Source: Prochlorococcus sp. AG-402-A08 (GTDB lineage: Bacteria > Cyanobacteriota > Cyanobacteriia > PCC-6307 > Cyanobiaceae). From it: a stretch of 64,000 bases of DNA. Made by a program: the position numbers and the translations under genes. Under the pieces are notes generated by a model. That model was not told where the DNA came from and searched no databases. It saw nothing but the letters and a program-made list of their open reading frames with translations. Positions within the stretch are counted from its first letter, which is position 1, and every line of letters starts with the position of its first letter. Of the stretch, positions 18,438-27,845 are shown piece by piece. The stretch lies in contig QCHH01000006.1 of assembly GCA_003279585.1 (NCBI GenBank), positions 1 through 64,000 on the forward strand, given 5' to 3'.

Positions 18438-19669
18438 CCAAAATTGCAGTTGTAAAATGTATTCCTGAAAAAAATCTGGACTGTTCAAAAGAAATTTTGA
18501 AGAATTTTGCAAAGCATAACTGGGTATATCTAGCACCTCCAAAAGATCAAACGAAAATTACCACATCGTCAACTTTACCTGAAGGAGAAGGAATAATCAT
18601 TTCAAGCGGGGGGAGCATTGGAGGACCAAATCTTTGTTTACAACCAATTAAAAATCTAACTAATTCGGCTTTAGCAACCGGAATGTGGTTAAAGAATCAT
18701 GGCCTTAAGCCAAATGAGTGCATCATTCTCAATTCACTACCATTACACCATATAAGTGGTTTCATGCCTTGGTGGAGATATCACACGTGGCGATCGGATT
18801 ATCATTGGATTGCACCGGCTTTAATGCATAAACCACTTCAACTTAAGCAGTTTAGTGAGGCATTAACTAATAAATATAGACGTCCATTAATTACATCTCT
18901 AGTTCCAACTCAATTATCGTCTTTAATTGATGATTCTGATGGTTTAAAATGGCTTCAATCTCTAGCTATAATATGGGTTGGAGGGGCTTCGATCTCCACA
19001 GATCTTGCTGACAAAGCAAGAAGAAAGTCTATTAATTTAGCTCCTTGTTATGGGGCCACCGAAACTGTTGCAATGGTGACTTGCCTGAGTCCCAACGATT
19101 TTTTAAAAGGAAGTAATAGTGTTGGGTTCCCTCTCGAAGATGTTGAGATAGCAATCAACAAAAGAAATTCCCTTAAGATTAAAACTAGTAGGATTGCAAC
19201 ATCAAAATGGAAGAATGACAAATTCGAATCAATTACAGACACAAATGGATGGTGGGAAGCAGGCGATTTAGCGCAATACATCACTCTCGACAATAGAAAA
19301 GCAATTCAAATCCTGGGCAGAAGAGATTCAGCTATAAATTCTGGTGGTGAAACGATTTTCCCAGAAGATATCGAAATGGAATTAATGAAAATAATCTCGA
19401 AAAATCAAATCCCAATTAAAGACATTTTTGTACTAGGAGTGAGTGATAAGAAATGGGGACAACGTTTAGTGGCCTTAACTAAATTCAAAGAAAAAGGAAT
19501 CAACAGATTTCCAATCATCTCACTTCTGACTGATCTCATTGAAGACTGGCAACCATCCAAAAAACCACTGAACTGGTACGATTGTCCAAAACTCTCAAGA
19601 AATATCAATAAAAAATGGGAAATAAAAAAATGGCAAAACTGGATAGCCTTTAATAGACCTATTAACTAA
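18434..19669 (+). CDS. menE: o-Succinylbenzoate-CoA ligase
   Basis: MenE adenylates o-succinylbenzoate and transfers it to CoA. The 411-residue protein belongs to the ANL (acyl-CoA synthetase) family. Motifs include the P-loop-like SSGGSIGGPN near 56-65, CYGATETVAM near 203-212, the GWWEAGDLAQY region near 275-285 and GRRDSAINSGGETIFPEDIE near 294-313. It is short for the superfamily, as MenE often is, and the catalytic-lysine region NKKWEIKKW is at the C-terminus. It is coupled to menC and ends in a 4-nt stop overlap with the convergent thioesterase gene. Confidence 0.92.
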   Translation: MTKIAVVKCIPEKNLDCSKEILKNFAKHNWVYLAPPKDQTKITTSSTLPEGEGIIISSGGSIGGPNLCLQPIKNLTNSALATGMWLKNHGLKPNECIILNSLPLHHISGFMPWWRYHTWRSDYHWIAPALMHKPLQLKQFSEALTNKYRRPLITSLVPTQLSSLIDDSDGLKWLQSLAIIWVGGASISTDLADKARRKSINLAPCYGATETVAMVTCLSPNDFLKGSNSVGFPLEDVEIAINKRNSLKIKTSRIATSKWKNDKFESITDTNGWWEAGDLAQYITLDNRKAIQILGRRDSAINSGGETIFPEDIEMELMKIISKNQIPIKDIFVLGVSDKKWGQRLVALTKFKEKGINRFPIISLLTDLIEDWQPSKKPLNWYDCPKLSRNINKKWEIKKWQNWIAFNRPIN

Positions 19670-20118
19670 ACATTCAAACTAGATTCATGAAGCCACAAAT
19701 TTATTTGCTTAGATAATACACATGTGTCTCTTGTGATCGGATTTATCGATACATGTTTTATATTTGCCGTGCCAATTTTCTCACCATTTTTTTTAAATTT
19801 AAATCGAAGTACAAATGAAGAGTCATTGATCTTCTCAGGATTTAGTTCGATATTGATAGTATCTCCTACATAAAGTGGTTGAAAATAATTTGCTTCACAA
19901 TGCACAACTGGCAAAGCTACATCCAGTTGGCTTGTATTGATTTGGTTTGTAGGAAAAATTTCTTGTAAAACTACTCCATATTTTTCTAAACTTGCTTCCC
20001 AAGTTTCATGACACCATCTAAATAATTCAAGAAAATGCACCACGCCAGCAGCATCTGTCTCACCAAAACGAACGGTTCGTTTCAAACATAACCATTTTCT
20101 AGGATTACGCTTTTCCAA
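19666..20118 (-). CDS. Hotdog-fold acyl-CoA thioesterase, probable 1,4-dihydroxy-2-naphthoyl-CoA thioesterase
   Basis: The 150-residue protein is a 4-hydroxybenzoyl-CoA-type hotdog thioesterase. The active-site region RFGETDAAGVVHFLELFRWCHETWE near residues 17-41 contains the Asp expected for catalysis. The cyanobacterial homologue (Slr0204 type) hydrolyses DHNA-CoA in phylloquinone synthesis, and its position against menE supports that role. It lies 5 nt downstream of ndhH in the same operon, so it may be transcribed with an NDH-1 subunit. Other acyl-CoA substrates cannot be excluded. Confidence 0.87.
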   Translation of the reverse strand: MEKRNPRKWLCLKRTVRFGETDAAGVVHFLELFRWCHETWEASLEKYGVVLQEIFPTNQINTSQLDVALPVVHCEANYFQPLYVGDTINIELNPEKINDSSFVLRFKFKKNGEKIGTANIKHVSINPITRDTCVLSKQINLWLHESSLNV

Positions 20119-20123
20119 ATAAT

Positions 20124-21308
20124 CTATCTATCAACAGAACCCATAATCACATCAATGGATCCTAAGATGGCCATTATGTCAGCGACCTTGGCTCCCTTCA
20201 GAATGTGAGGAAGTATCTGCAAATTATTAGAATCAGCCGCTCTAATTTTAAACCGCCAAGGAGTTACATCATTATTACCTTGAATAAATACTCCTATCTC
20301 TCCTTTCCCAGACTCAAGGCGTGTATATAATTCACCATTAGGTATCTTAAAAGTAGGTGCAACCTTCTTAGCTACATATTGATAATCAAAGCCTGACATA
20401 TCACCTTTTTTTCCCTCAACTGTCCTTTTTGCCTCAAGATTTTCTGTCGCCCCCCCTGGAATCATCTCACAAGCTTGTCGTAATATTTTTAATGACTGTC
20501 TCATTTCTTCAATACGAACTCTATATCTTGCATAACAATCCCCCTCTTTCTCCCATGCAATATCCCATTCAAAATCGTCATAACATTCATAATGATCTAC
20601 CTTTCTCAAATCCCATGGGACACCTGCAGCCCGAAGCATTGGACCAGAAAGACTCCAGTTAATCGCTTGCTCTTTTCCTATAACTCCTAATCCTTCTATA
20701 CGTCTACGAAAGATAGGGTTATTAGTTATCAATTTTTCATACTCATCAATTTTTGGACCAAACCAATCACAAAAATCTTTGCATTTTTCTAACCAACCCC
20801 AAGGTAAATCACATGCAACGCCACCAATACGAAAATAATTATTATTAATCAATCTTTGACCAGTTGCAGCCTCCCATAAATCGTAAATCATCTCTCTTTC
20901 TCTAAAAATATAGAAGAAAGGAGTTTGGGCTCCGACATCTGCCAGAAATGGGCCAAGCCATAGCAAATGGTTAGCGATCCTATTCAACTCAAGCATTATC
21001 ACTCTGATATAACTTGCTCTCTTTGGTACCTTTATATTTGCTAAACGCTCAGGGGCATTCACAACAATAGCTTCATAAAACATACCAGCCGCATAATCCA
21101 TGCGACTCACGTAAGGAACAAACATGACGTTTGTTCTATTCTCAGCAATTTTCTCCATACCTCTGTGCAAGTAACCAATAACTGGTTCACAATCAACAAC
21201 ATCCTCTCCATCAAGGGTTACGACCAACCGCAATACCCCATGCATTGATGGATGATGTGGCCCAAAGTTGACCACCATTGGCTCCGTACGCGTTTCAAGC
21301 TGCGTCAT
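20124..21308 (-). CDS. ndhH: NAD(P)H-quinone oxidoreductase subunit H
   Basis: NdhH is the 49-kDa-type hydrophilic subunit of cyanobacterial NDH-1, in the connecting module near the quinone site. The protein starts [20 protein letters not shown]; the ATG at 21308 gives 394 residues. A TTG at 21317 would add only MGP. Conserved segments include [50 protein letters not shown] and the C-terminal [16 protein letters not shown]. It is the first gene of a pair with the hotdog thioesterase and divergent from rsmH. Confidence 0.98.
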   Translation of the reverse strand: MTQLETRTEPMVVNFGPHHPSMHGVLRLVVTLDGEDVVDCEPVIGYLHRGMEKIAENRTNVMFVPYVSRMDYAAGMFYEAIVVNAPERLANIKVPKRASYIRVIMLELNRIANHLLWLGPFLADVGAQTPFFYIFREREMIYDLWEAATGQRLINNNYFRIGGVACDLPWGWLEKCKDFCDWFGPKIDEYEKLITNNPIFRRRIEGLGVIGKEQAINWSLSGPMLRAAGVPWDLRKVDHYECYDDFEWDIAWEKEGDCYARYRVRIEEMRQSLKILRQACEMIPGGATENLEAKRTVEGKKGDMSGFDYQYVAKKVAPTFKIPNGELYTRLESGKGEIGVFIQGNNDVTPWRFKIRAADSNNLQILPHILKGAKVADIMAILGSIDVIMGSVDR

Positions 21309-21349
21309 TGGGCCCAATCAAAGCAATGTCTAAATACTAGTGAAAACTT

Positions 21350-22264
21350 ATGAAAGAAGGGTCAATTAGTTCAAGTTCTAACTTTAATCATGTCCCTATA
21401 ATGGGGAAAGAAATAATTCAATCACTAAAGGAATTACCAAGTGAATTAACAAAACAAGGATTAATTATTGATGCCACCATTGGAGGAGGGGGGCATTCAG
21501 CTCAAATACTAGAGAATTTCCCAGGAATCAAAATTATTGGGCTTGATCAAGACCCAATGGCTAGAAAAGCAGCATCGAAAAGATTACGAAAGTTCGGAAC
21601 AAGAATAGAAATAATTTCTACAAACTTCGCCGACTTTTCACTTAACGAACAAGCCATTTGCGTCTTAGCGGATCTTGGAGTTAGTAGTCATCAACTTGAT
21701 GAGCCTTCACGAGGTTTTAGCTTTCGTTTAGATGGTCCGGTAGATATGAGAATGAATCCTGAGAAAGGTCTAAGTGCAGCCGAACTTATTGATACTCTAG
21801 CTGAACAAGATTTAGCAGATTTAATATACAACTTAGGAGAAGAAAAACGTTCTAGACGTATTGCAAGAAAAATCAAAAATGATCTTGCAGAAAATGGAGC
21901 CTACAGTGGAACTCAAGCTCTTTCTTATGCAATTGCTGGTTGTTTTCCACCCAAGCAAAGATATGGCAGAATTCATCCTTCAACTAGAACTTTTCAGGCT
22001 TTAAGGATAGCTGTTAATAATGAATTGGAATCGCTGGATAGCTTATTAAAAAAAGCTCCAAACTGGTTGTTAGAGGATGGACTATTTATGGTAATGAGTT
22101 TTCATTCTCTAGAAGATAGAAGAGTCAAATCGAGCTTTAAAACTGACAATAGATTAAAAGTAATATATAAAAAGCCCTTGAGAGCATGCCCTCAAGAGAT
22201 AGAATTAAATCCAAGAAGTAAAAGCGCAAAGTTAAGAATTTCTGCAAAGAAATTCTTAAAATAG
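21350..22264 (+). CDS. rsmH: 16S rRNA (cytosine1402-N4)-methyltransferase
   Basis: RsmH (MraW) methylates C1402 of 16S rRNA in the ribosome decoding centre. The 304-residue protein opens with [10 protein letters not shown] and has the SAM-binding loop [10 protein letters not shown] near 41-50, GLDQDP near 64-69, [19 protein letters not shown] near 108-126, [11 protein letters not shown], the helical domain and the C-terminal [11 protein letters not shown] segment. The length is normal. In many bacteria it heads the division and cell-wall cluster, but no mur or fts genes follow here. Next is a convergent cysteine desulfurase gene 7 nt away. Confidence 0.97.
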   Translation: MKEGSISSSSNFNHVPIMGKEIIQSLKELPSELTKQGLIIDATIGGGGHSAQILENFPGIKIIGLDQDPMARKAASKRLRKFGTRIEIISTNFADFSLNEQAICVLADLGVSSHQLDEPSRGFSFRLDGPVDMRMNPEKGLSAAELIDTLAEQDLADLIYNLGEEKRSRRIARKIKNDLAENGAYSGTQALSYAIAGCFPPKQRYGRIHPSTRTFQALRIAVNNELESLDSLLKKAPNWLLEDGLFMVMSFHSLEDRRVKSSFKTDNRLKVIYKKPLRACPQEIELNPRSKSAKLRISAKKFLK

Positions 22265-22271
22265 ACTTAAC

Positions 22272-23420
22272 TTATTTTCTAAGATTAATCACTATGTTTG
22301 TAATAATCTCAATAGCCTCTTTGATATCTTTCTCAGTAGTATTTCTCCCTATACTCATCCTTATTGATGCTTCAGCATCTTTTTTGCAGAGTCCTATCTC
22401 CCTCAGGACATGAGAAGCTTCCCCATTACTGCAAGCTGAACCACTAGTACAAAAAATAAACCTTCTTAATTGACCATGTAATTGACTTCCCTTCACACCA
22501 GGGAAAGTTATATTGAGATTATGAGGCAATCTTTGCTCGATAGATCCATTGACTATCAATCCAGAAATATTCTTTTTTAATCCGCTCAACAATAAGTTTC
22601 TAAAACATAAAAGTCTCTTATTCCTTTCATCCTGATCATTTTTTGTTATTTCGACTGCCTTTGCAAAGCCAACAATTAAAGGGACAGGGAGCGTGCCAGA
22701 TCTTAATCCAATCTCCTGACCTCCTCCATATTGAAATGGTTCAAGTGGGAATCCTTCCTTAATCACCAAAGCCCCAATACCTTTAGGGCCATAGATTTTG
22801 TGAGCACTCAAGCTCATCAAATCAATGCCAAATTTATCGGGTTCTAAATCTAAGTATCCAAAGGCTTGAGCGGCATCAGTGTGAAAAGCAATTCCCTTTT
22901 TCTTACAAAAAGATCCAATTTCAGCAATAGGTTGCAAAACCCCTATCTCATTATTTGCAGCCATGACGCTAACCATAAAAGTATCTTTTTCAATAGCTTC
23001 AGACAGTTGTTGAATATTGATTAAACCATCTTTATTCGGTTGTAATTCTGACAAACGGAACCCTTCTTTTTGAACCTGCCTAAGCGGATCAAGGACTGCA
23101 TGATGTTCAGTTGAAACGGTAATTATGTGTCCAGGTTTTCCAATGAGTTGTGCTTTAGCTCTTGCATGACCAACTAAACCCAAATTATTCGCTTCTGTTG
23201 CCCCACTCGTGAAAATTAATCTTTTAGGCTCGATATTCAAATATGAAGCTATTTTTTCACGAGATACTTCTACTGCAGCAGAAGCAAAAACACCGGATCG
23301 ATTATTAGTATTAGAGGGATTACCCCACAACTCATTCCAATAAGGAGACATCTCCTCAACAACCTTCGTACAACATGGTGTTGAGGATTGAAAATCAAAA
23401 ATCAGATGATTATTATCCAT
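22272..23420 (-). CDS. iscS: Cysteine desulfurase, NifS/IscS class
   Basis: This PLP enzyme takes sulfur from cysteine for iron-sulfur clusters and thiolated cofactors. The 382-residue protein starts IFDFQSSTPC, with SGATEANNLGL near 72-82, TEHHAVLDP near 105-113, the PLP lysine in SLSAHKIYGPKGIGAL near 202-217 and the catalytic Cys in CTSGSACSNG near 328-337. The Cys loop matches group I (NifS/IscS) rather than SufS. No suf or isc scaffold genes are adjacent. It is divergent from a NarL-type regulator gene. Confidence 0.93.
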   Translation of the reverse strand: MDNNHLIFDFQSSTPCCTKVVEEMSPYWNELWGNPSNTNNRSGVFASAAVEVSREKIASYLNIEPKRLIFTSGATEANNLGLVGHARAKAQLIGKPGHIITVSTEHHAVLDPLRQVQKEGFRLSELQPNKDGLINIQQLSEAIEKDTFMVSVMAANNEIGVLQPIAEIGSFCKKKGIAFHTDAAQAFGYLDLEPDKFGIDLMSLSAHKIYGPKGIGALVIKEGFPLEPFQYGGGQEIGLRSGTLPVPLIVGFAKAVEITKNDQDERNKRLLCFRNLLLSGLKKNISGLIVNGSIEQRLPHNLNITFPGVKGSQLHGQLRRFIFCTSGSACSNGEASHVLREIGLCKKDAEASIRMSIGRNTTEKDIKEAIEIITNIVINLRK

Positions 23421-23498
23421 TGTTTCATTCGTTAAGCTAAATAATAGAGAGGAATAAAGGTTAATATTCTATTTAAAAACTCGAGAAGTCCAATTTTT

Positions 23499-24227
23499 AT
23501 GAGTGATCCAAATACATCAACACAAGAAGTTTCTCAGACTCCAAGGATATTACTTGTCGATGACGAGCCTGGTTTAAGAACTGCTGTTCAGGCATATCTT
23601 GAAGATGAAGGATTTCAAGTTACAACAGCTGTAGATGGAGAAGAGGGATGGGAAAAAGCTCAAAAAATGATTCCTGATGTAATTATCAGTGACGTTATGA
23701 TGCCTAGATGTGATGGTTACGGGCTTTTAAAAAAAATCAGAGAAGATGAAAGACTTGGAGGTACACCTGTCATTTTCCTTACTGCTAAGGGTATGACTGC
23801 TGATAGAACTCAGGGGTATCAAGCAGGTGTAGACGACTACATGCCAAAACCATTTGATCCCGATGAGCTGGTTGCAAGAGTTAAGAATGTAGTTCAGCGG
23901 CAAGAGCGATTATTAACTGAAGCAGCCAGATTTGCGAATGCTGATGTTGGCCAAATGGCAAAACAGATTACAGAAATCAAATCAATGCTTAGCCATGGGG
24001 ATAAAAACAACTCACGGAAAGATGATTCGATTCCTAATTTCACCCCAAGAGAAGCAAGTGTTTTGCAGCTAGTAGCAGAAGGTTTAATGAACAAAGAAAT
24101 TGCAAGACAACTTGAGACTTCTATCCGAAATGTAGAGAAATATGTGAGTCGATTATTTATTAAAACTGGTACTTCTAGTAGAACAGAACTAGTCAGATAT
24201 GCACTAGAAAATCATTTGGTTACCTAA
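23499..24227 (+). CDS. Two-component response regulator, NarL/LuxR class (Ycf29-like)
   Basis: The 242-residue protein has an N-terminal receiver with LLVDDEPGL near 18-26, phospho-acceptor Asp65 in IISDVMMPRCDGYG, T/K switch residues in FLTAKG and MPKPFDPDEL, and a C-terminal LuxR-type helix-turn-helix (TPREASVLQLVAEGLMNKEI, near 181-200). It resembles the Ycf29/TctD-like regulators carried by cyanobacteria and some red-lineage plastids. The target genes are unknown and no histidine kinase gene is nearby. A loose hairpin follows before the convergent chlM gene. Confidence 0.88.
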   Translation: MSDPNTSTQEVSQTPRILLVDDEPGLRTAVQAYLEDEGFQVTTAVDGEEGWEKAQKMIPDVIISDVMMPRCDGYGLLKKIREDERLGGTPVIFLTAKGMTADRTQGYQAGVDDYMPKPFDPDELVARVKNVVQRQERLLTEAARFANADVGQMAKQITEIKSMLSHGDKNNSRKDDSIPNFTPREASVLQLVAEGLMNKEIARQLETSIRNVEKYVSRLFIKTGTSSRTELVRYALENHLVT

Positions 24228-24255
24228 AAGTGTTTTTAAAAAATAAAAATTTTAG
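24224..24255. terminator. A+T-rich hairpin between the NarL-type regulator and chlM
   Basis: CTAAAA pairs with TTTTAG and TTTTT with AAAAA around a 7-nt loop, with a 3-nt bulge. It starts at the regulator's stop codon and lies between convergent genes, so it could stop transcription both ways. The stem is pure A-U apart from the outer pair, so strength is doubtful. Confidence 0.35.
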
Positions 24256-24259
24256 TTCT

Positions 24260-24961
24260 TTAGGATTTCTCAAATTCTATTAGTTTCGAAAAATAAAAAG
24301 GAGCTTGATTCAACTTACTTTTGACAACTTTAAAGCCAGATTGCTTTGCAGCTTCAACAATCCCTGTCTCCCTTAATGTATATGCACGTGTAGTTTTACT
24401 TGGTCCAGGGAATAGTTGACCAATACCTTTCAAAAGGGCCAGCAAAGGAGTATAGGGAGCAAAGCTAACAATTAATCTCTCATCAGATAATTGACAGAGA
24501 TGTTTCACCATTGCCTCAGCCTCTTGCTGAGGATAGTGAATGAAAACATCTAAGCAAATAACTGTATTAAATGAACCTTTTAAATTTTCTAAATCAGATG
24601 TTCGAAAATTCAGCTTATTTAAGTCCAAGCCTGCTTCCTTTGCCCTGCTTTTTGTCTCATTTATCATGGCTTCAGATATATCACTTAAATGAATTGATTT
24701 AGCGCCCAACTTTGCCAATGGAATACTTAAACTACCTACTCCGCAGCCAGCATCACAGAAACTTTTATCCTTGATATTGTCATACTCTTTCAACCAGCTA
24801 ATAACATCATCAACTGTCTTTTGGTGACCTAACCTTATATTTTTTTGCACTTTATTGACATCATCACTTTCGCTATATATTCGATTCCATCTATCAAACC
24901 CAGTCCCATTAAAATATTCTGTGACTTCCGCCTTTTCATTGTTTTCAATTTGCGTTGTCAT
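24260..24961 (-). CDS. chlM: Magnesium-protoporphyrin IX methyltransferase
   Basis: ChlM uses SAM to methylate Mg-protoporphyrin IX, an early committed step to chlorophyll. The 233-residue protein has EVTEYFNGTGFDRWNRIY near 14-31, a motif typical of ChlM/BchM. The SAM-binding loop is FCDAGCGVGSLSIPLAK near 67-83, followed by DISEAM and the ICLDVFIHYPQ segment. The length is normal. It lies 28 nt downstream of nagA on the minus strand, a pairing with no obvious metabolic link. Confidence 0.95.
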   Translation of the reverse strand: MTTQIENNEKAEVTEYFNGTGFDRWNRIYSESDDVNKVQKNIRLGHQKTVDDVISWLKEYDNIKDKSFCDAGCGVGSLSIPLAKLGAKSIHLSDISEAMINETKSRAKEAGLDLNKLNFRTSDLENLKGSFNTVICLDVFIHYPQQEAEAMVKHLCQLSDERLIVSFAPYTPLLALLKGIGQLFPGPSKTTRAYTLRETGIVEAAKQSGFKVVKSKLNQAPFYFSKLIEFEKS

Positions 24962-24989
24962 TTAATCAGATAATTACCTCTTACCAATC

Positions 24990-26150
24990 TTACGCAGCCA
25001 ACTGCCAGGACAACTGATGATTACAAGAATTCATTTTCCATCGAAGTAAAGACTGAATATTTTTTCCTATAAAAAAAGATTCAGCACTTATTTTATTCTG
25101 ACTCAACACCATACGTGGAGCAAATGTTGCCATCCAAATAGCAGCTGAAGGATCATGAATCCAATTAGCTATTTTTTTGCATGCATCTAGTAAAGGCAAA
25201 GTTGATCCCGCAATTGTTTCATTTGGAAGTCTGCATAAACCATTTTCTACTTTTATCCTGCGTTTGTCCCAATTAAACGATCCATCTCCTAAGCCATAAG
25301 CTGATATTGCATCGCTAACTAAAACAATTTGCGTTGGTGCAAGTATCTTTAAAAGCCTAATCATATCTGAATGAACATGAACACCATCAGCGATCAGTCC
25401 TAAGAAGATATCGTCTCTTCTGGTAGCCGCTCCAATAGGTCCAATAGCTCGATGATGCAAACCTTTCATTGCATTAAAAGTATGCGTAACCATGCTCACT
25501 CCATTATTAAAAGCATTCATTGCCGAATCAAAATCAGCTGAAGAATGTCCCAGTGATGCCACAATCTTTAATTCTCTTAGACGAGAAATGACCTCACAAG
25601 AACCTTTTAATTCTGGAGCCAATGTCATTAATGCTATGTCATCTTCAAATCCGTTTATTCTCTCATTTAAAGCAGAAATACTTGGCTTACAAATACTTTC
25701 TATATCATGTGCTCCAGAATATGATTCGCATAAAAAAGGTCCCTCCATATGAGCACCAAGAAGTCGACATCTATTTTTTGAAATATGTTTTTTAGCTTCC
25801 TTTAAGACCTTCATTCCTAATTGGAATTGATCTAGAGAACAACTAACAAAAGTTGGACAGATTCCTTCCACTCCATCAAGCCAAAGTCGATCAAGCAATG
25901 TTAATAATTTAGGTATTTTAGTAAAAGTTAAATCTGTAAATGAGATCCCTAAACCTCCATTTATTTGAAGATCAATCGCTCTTGGACTTAGCCAATCACC
26001 ACACCAATCTTCGTCATAAATTGAGTTTCTATTGGAACTTTTATCAATCGAGAGAATCATTCCATGTTCATCTAAAACCAGTGAGAATAAACTATTTTCA
26101 TCTTCGTTTTGATCTGGTTGAGGTAATTTAATGTTTATAATTTTTCTCAT
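24990..26150 (-). CDS. nagA: N-acetylglucosamine-6-phosphate deacetylase
   Basis: NagA removes acetate from N-acetylglucosamine-6-phosphate during amino-sugar salvage. The 386-residue protein has an amidohydrolase fold with the metal-ligand region GAHMEGPFL near 133-141, SLGHSSADFDSA near 195-206, the THTFNAMKGLHHRAIG segment near 222-237, and VSDAISAYGLGDG near 278-290 holding the catalytic Asp. No nagB or PTS gene is seen nearby. It may recycle cell-wall amino sugars or handle chitin-derived sugars. It is divergent from purE with a 79-nt spacer. Confidence 0.93.
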   Translation of the reverse strand: MRKIINIKLPQPDQNEDENSLFSLVLDEHGMILSIDKSSNRNSIYDEDWCGDWLSPRAIDLQINGGLGISFTDLTFTKIPKLLTLLDRLWLDGVEGICPTFVSCSLDQFQLGMKVLKEAKKHISKNRCRLLGAHMEGPFLCESYSGAHDIESICKPSISALNERINGFEDDIALMTLAPELKGSCEVISRLRELKIVASLGHSSADFDSAMNAFNNGVSMVTHTFNAMKGLHHRAIGPIGAATRRDDIFLGLIADGVHVHSDMIRLLKILAPTQIVLVSDAISAYGLGDGSFNWDKRRIKVENGLCRLPNETIAGSTLPLLDACKKIANWIHDPSAAIWMATFAPRMVLSQNKISAESFFIGKNIQSLLRWKMNSCNHQLSWQLAA

Positions 26151-26229
26151 TTCTTAAAAACTAAAAATAATTAATGCAGGATTCATAAATAATTGGCATT
26201 ATTAAGAATGAGATTTATAAAATTGAGAA

Positions 26230-26769
26230 TTGTCTTTAACCGAAGCTAATACATTTAAGGAAGTGGCAGTAGTAATGGGTAGTGATTCAGATCTTAAAAC
26301 TCTTCAGCCAGCTGTTGCAATTCTAGATCAATTTGGCATATCTAATGAAGTAAGGATCTTATCTGCTCATAGGACTCCAAAAGAAATGATGGATTTTGCT
26401 CAAATGGCAGAATCAAATGGTTTTGGAGTCATAATTGCGGGGGCTGGAGGGGCTGCTCATTTACCTGGAATGATTGCATCGCTTACGACTCTTCCAGTGA
26501 TAGGAGTTCCCGTCAAAAGCAAGGCGCTTTCAGGAATAGATTCTATGTATTCAATATTGCAAATGCCCTCAGGCATCCCAGTAGCAACGGTTGCCATTGA
26601 AGGAGGCCTAAATGCTGGCCTTTTAGCTACGCAAATTTTAGCAATTAACAATAATGAATTAACAAATAAATTAAAAATCTACAGATCTGAGCTTCACGAC
26701 CTTGTCGTAAAAAAAGATCAAAGACTTAAAGAGATTGGAGCTAAAACTTATCTAGAAAAAATGTCATGA
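26230..26769 (+). CDS. purE: N5-carboxyaminoimidazole ribonucleotide mutase
   Basis: PurE moves the carboxyl group of N5-CAIR to give CAIR in purine synthesis. The 179-residue protein starts at a TTG; the first internal ATG falls inside the conserved VVMGSDSDL and would truncate the fold. Motifs are GSDSDL near 17-22, LSAHRTPKEM near 44-53, GAGGAAHLPGM near 71-81 and the GIDSMYSILQMPSGIPV region near 102-118. PurK is not in the window. A strong palindromic terminator follows. Confidence 0.96.
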   Translation: MSLTEANTFKEVAVVMGSDSDLKTLQPAVAILDQFGISNEVRILSAHRTPKEMMDFAQMAESNGFGVIIAGAGGAAHLPGMIASLTTLPVIGVPVKSKALSGIDSMYSILQMPSGIPVATVAIEGGLNAGLLATQILAINNNELTNKLKIYRSELHDLVVKKDQRLKEIGAKTYLEKMS

Positions 26770-26776
26770 ACGTGAA

Positions 26777-26807
26777 ATTCCTTAGTAAATTTACTAAGAA
26801 ATTTTTG
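26777..26807. terminator. Bidirectional palindromic terminator between purE and cysC
   Basis: The perfect 18-nt palindrome CTTAGTAAATTTACTAAG (26781-26798), extended by three to four more pairs with one mismatch, is followed by a T tract (TTTTT at 26802-26806) on the plus strand. It lies between two convergent genes and its right half includes the cysC stop codon (26794-26796). Confidence 0.8.
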
Positions 26808-27429
26808 AAATAATCTTTTTCTTCACAAGCAAGTTAGTAACTATGTCTACACATTTATCAATCTCAAGATTTCCAGTATCAATTTTCAATTCTGGAGACT
26901 GAGGATCTTCATAAGGACTTGAGATTCCAGTGAAATCTTTAATTTCTCCATTTCTTGCCTTGGCATAAAGTCCTTTTGTATCTCTTGTTTCACAAACACC
27001 TAAATCAGCTGAACAATATATTTCTATAAAATCATTTTCACCTACTAATGATCTTGCATTATCGCGATCGACTCTAAATGGTGATACGAATGCAGTTAAA
27101 ACAATTATTCCAGCGTCAAGGAACAATTTAGAGACTTCGCCAATTCTTCTAATATTTTCTTCTCTATCAAGATCAGAAAAACCTAAATCTTTGCATAAAC
27201 CATGTCTGATGTTGTCACCATCTAAAACATAAGTTGAATAACCATTTTTGTGTAGAGCTACATTTACTGCATTGGCTAGCGTGCTTTTCCCTGAACCAGA
27301 TAGACCTGTAAACCAAAGTATGGCACTGCTATGTCCTCTTTGCTGCGATCTAGCTTCTCTATTAACTGAAGATTGATGCCAAACTATATTGGTGGCTTTT
27401 GATAGAGGACTTTGAGACTTGTGTTCCAT
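26794..27429 (-). CDS. cysC: Adenylylsulfate kinase
   Basis: CysC phosphorylates adenosine 5'-phosphosulfate to PAPS for sulfate reduction or sulfation. The 211-residue protein has the P-loop [14 protein letters not shown] near 42-55, the [16 protein letters not shown] segment near 70-85, [27 protein letters not shown] near 113-129 and [18 protein letters not shown]. All family motifs are intact. The N-terminal 25 residues ([10 protein letters not shown] and so on) are typical. No sulfate adenylyltransferase gene is adjacent. Confidence 0.96.
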   Translation of the reverse strand: MEHKSQSPLSKATNIVWHQSSVNREARSQQRGHSSAILWFTGLSGSGKSTLANAVNVALHKNGYSTYVLDGDNIRHGLCKDLGFSDLDREENIRRIGEVSKLFLDAGIIVLTAFVSPFRVDRDNARSLVGENDFIEIYCSADLGVCETRDTKGLYAKARNGEIKDFTGISSPYEDPQSPELKIDTGNLEIDKCVDIVTNLLVKKKIISKIS

Positions 27430-27481
27430 GAATTCAGACTAATTGTTTACTATTCTCCATGTTGATCTACACAGTTTAGTC

Positions 27482-27805
27482 CTAACCTCCACTCTGTTTT
27501 GGCCTAAAACCCTCCTTAAAAAGAAATTCTTGAGCTTTTGATATTTGATCTCCTTGTAACTCTAAAAAATCGCCTTTCAACGCTCCCCCTGTTCCGCAGG
27601 CTATTTTTAAATTCTTAAGAATTTTTTTTGCATCTACTTGCTTTAATTCAAGCCCCTTAATTACTGTAACAAGTTTTCCTTTCTTTCCAGATCGAGTTCT
27701 TTCAAGACGAACTTGTCGCTTTCCTTTAGGAGTAACACTATTTTGAGTGTCATTCTCTATTGTCTTAAGAGGGTCATTAAATTCACTCCAGCCACCTTTG
27801 GACAT
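27482..27805 (-). CDS. SUI1/YciH-family translation initiation factor-like protein
   Basis: The 107-residue protein resembles bacterial SUI1 (eIF1-like, YciH) proteins. After a variable 25-residue start it has RLERTRSGKKGKLVTVIKGLE near 29-49, then IACGTGGALKGDFLELQGDQ near 68-87, which is the diagnostic SUI1 loop. The family binds the small ribosomal subunit and may affect start-codon fidelity; the bacterial role is poorly defined. It is divergent from trpB with only 40 nt between the starts, so the promoters probably overlap. Confidence 0.92.
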   Translation of the reverse strand: MSKGGWSEFNDPLKTIENDTQNSVTPKGKRQVRLERTRSGKKGKLVTVIKGLELKQVDAKKILKNLKIACGTGGALKGDFLELQGDQISKAQEFLFKEGFRPKQSGG

Positions 27806-27845
27806 TTTCTTACGTTTTGGCTGGAAACTATTCTTTTAATCTAAG

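Noticed and set aside
26151-26229. 6S RNA gene expected near pur genes in cyanobacteria
   Set aside because: The purE-nagA gap is only 79 nt and shows no long central-bubble fold.
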